A program made the position numbers and the translations under genes. Positions 63,336 through 64,000 of a stretch of DNA of 64,000 nt are shown one piece after another (the first letter of the stretch is position 1; every line of letters starts with the position of its first letter). The notes beneath the pieces are model-generated. The model was not told the DNA's origin. It saw only the letters and a program-made list of their open reading frames with translations, and made no database searches. This stretch comes from an uncultured Ulvibacter sp. (GTDB taxonomy: Bacteria > Bacteroidota > Bacteroidia > Flavobacteriales > Flavobacteriaceae), in assembly GCA_913063405.1 (NCBI GenBank), contig CAJXZB010000017.1, forward strand, positions 1 through 64,000, written 5' to 3'.

Positions 63336-64000
63336 AAACGTTCATCTTTTCAGCCTTATATAGCACATATTGTTCCTTTGCTAAATCAAATAACTTCACA
63401 GTATCTAACTGCCCTTTTTTATCCTTTTTATATGGACATTTTACATATAAAGTTTCTTTTCCTCTTACTAGGCTAAAATCATTTTCATTACCTTCGGAAT
63501 CCTCATATTCAAGATAAAAATCTTCTATATCTTCCATTACTTTAGTATCATTAATAACTGCTTGTAGAATCTTTTTTGATGTACTTAACATCTTGTAATT
63601 CTTTTCAGAAATTAATTTTTTACCTCCTGATTCTCGAAATGACAAGTCAACTTTCACTGACTTTGGGTCCACAGTGTTTGCCAGTGCTTGCATATTAGAA
63701 ATGAATGAATCCTTGGTATTTCTGAACAGCGCAGGTAAGCTCTCCGGTCTAGCTTTAAAACGAAATTTGAATATATTTTCCATCGAATCAATAACTTGTT
63801 CAACAGACTTTTCCATATGTACTTTTGCTTTACAGGCTTTTGAAATATGAAGAAATTTTCTTGACGAAAGCGTCCTAAAGTAATATTCAATGTCTGAAAT
63901 TTTAGGTCCAAGATTATTATATTCACAGATAACTGTAGGGTCATTGTGTTTCTCTAAGTCAACATAAAAGTTGGTAGTTTCAACCAATTCTTTATCCCTT
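63322..64000 (-). CDS. Unrecognised soluble protein, 5' end outside window
   Basis: At least 221 residues are visible, and the frame stays open to the window edge. The earliest visible start is a TTG at 63985-63987, so the true N-terminus is probably beyond. The sequence is helical and charged (EKHNDPTVICEYNNLGPKIS, RESGGKKLISEKNYKMLSTS), with a C-terminal KCPYKKDKKGQLDTVKLFDL. I recognise no domain. It overlaps the downstream membrane protein gene by 14 bases. Confidence 0.6.
   Translation of the reverse strand, partial: RDKELVETTNFYVDLEKHNDPTVICEYNNLGPKISDIEYYFRTLSSRKFLHISKACKAKVHMEKSVEQVIDSMENIFKFRFKARPESLPALFRNTKDSFISNMQALANTVDPKSVKVDLSFRESGGKKLISEKNYKMLSTSKKILQAVINDTKVMEDIEDFYLEYEDSEGNENDFSLVRGKETLYVKCPYKKDKKGQLDTVKLFDLAKEQYVLYKAEKMNVYGKD

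Noticed and set aside
1-64000. CRISPR array, rRNA genes, insertion sequences
   Set aside because: No regularly spaced repeats with unique spacers, no rRNA sequence and no transposase were found.

Overview
This is an AT-rich chromosomal window from a Bacteroidota member, most likely the family Flavobacteriaceae. The evidence is: promoters with TAnnTTTG -7 boxes, almost no Shine-Dalgarno sequences, a tmRNA tag reading GENNYALAA, a remnant of a type IX secretion sorting domain, FdtA/FdtB-type sugar genes, and several families common in Flavobacteriia (DUF2851, PspC-short, TPR plus plugless barrel, CreD with a small wHTH regulator). Most of the window is core or near-core chromosome. I see no insertion sequence, CRISPR array or prophage.

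Layout. 1-1.8 kb: tRNA-Thr, hpf, xerC and rpsU, a translation-linked block in which rpsU alone carries a strong AGGAGG. 1.9-12.8 kb: a minus-strand run of metabolic and membrane genes (acyl-CoA dehydrogenase, HhH protein, Na+/alanine symporter, K+ channel, PspC, DUF2851, a CBS-domain cysteine synthase-like enzyme, a LolC/E-like permease). 12.8-28 kb: a NamZ-like lipoprotein, a decayed leucine-rich T9SS cargo pseudogene, small envelope and metalloprotease genes, an amidohydrolase, an outer-membrane barrel coupled to a large TPR protein, ftsE, and a subtilisin-like protease.

28-50 kb is a surface-glycan region. It holds glycosyltransferases of families GT2 and GT4, two flippases and two hexapeptide acyltransferases. 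It also holds a dTDP-3-amino-3,6-dideoxyhexose gene set (ketoisomerase and aminotransferase, plus a candidate acetyltransferase) dispersed among other genes on both strands. Polyprenyl-phosphate sugar synthases sit next to GT-C membrane enzymes. The region ends with an overlapping operon of a tiny DPG-motif membrane protein, a methyltransferase and two paralogous membrane AlkP-superfamily enzymes. kdsA (Kdo synthesis) just beyond it fits an LPS-related theme.

50-62 kb: typA, kdsA, and a 500-base non-coding region with a 180-bp-period tandem duplication that looks like two small-RNA cassettes. Next comes a regulon of a small winged-helix repressor, a Coq4-like protein, CreD and two small membrane proteins, controlled by two copies of an ACTTTG-N5-CAAAGT operator. 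After it come a DUF3857 protein, an SDR and a saccharopine dehydrogenase-like enzyme. 62.1-64 kb: a structured non-coding leader, the tmRNA gene ssrA, and two unrecognised genes that may belong to an island inserted next to ssrA; the last gene runs off the window.
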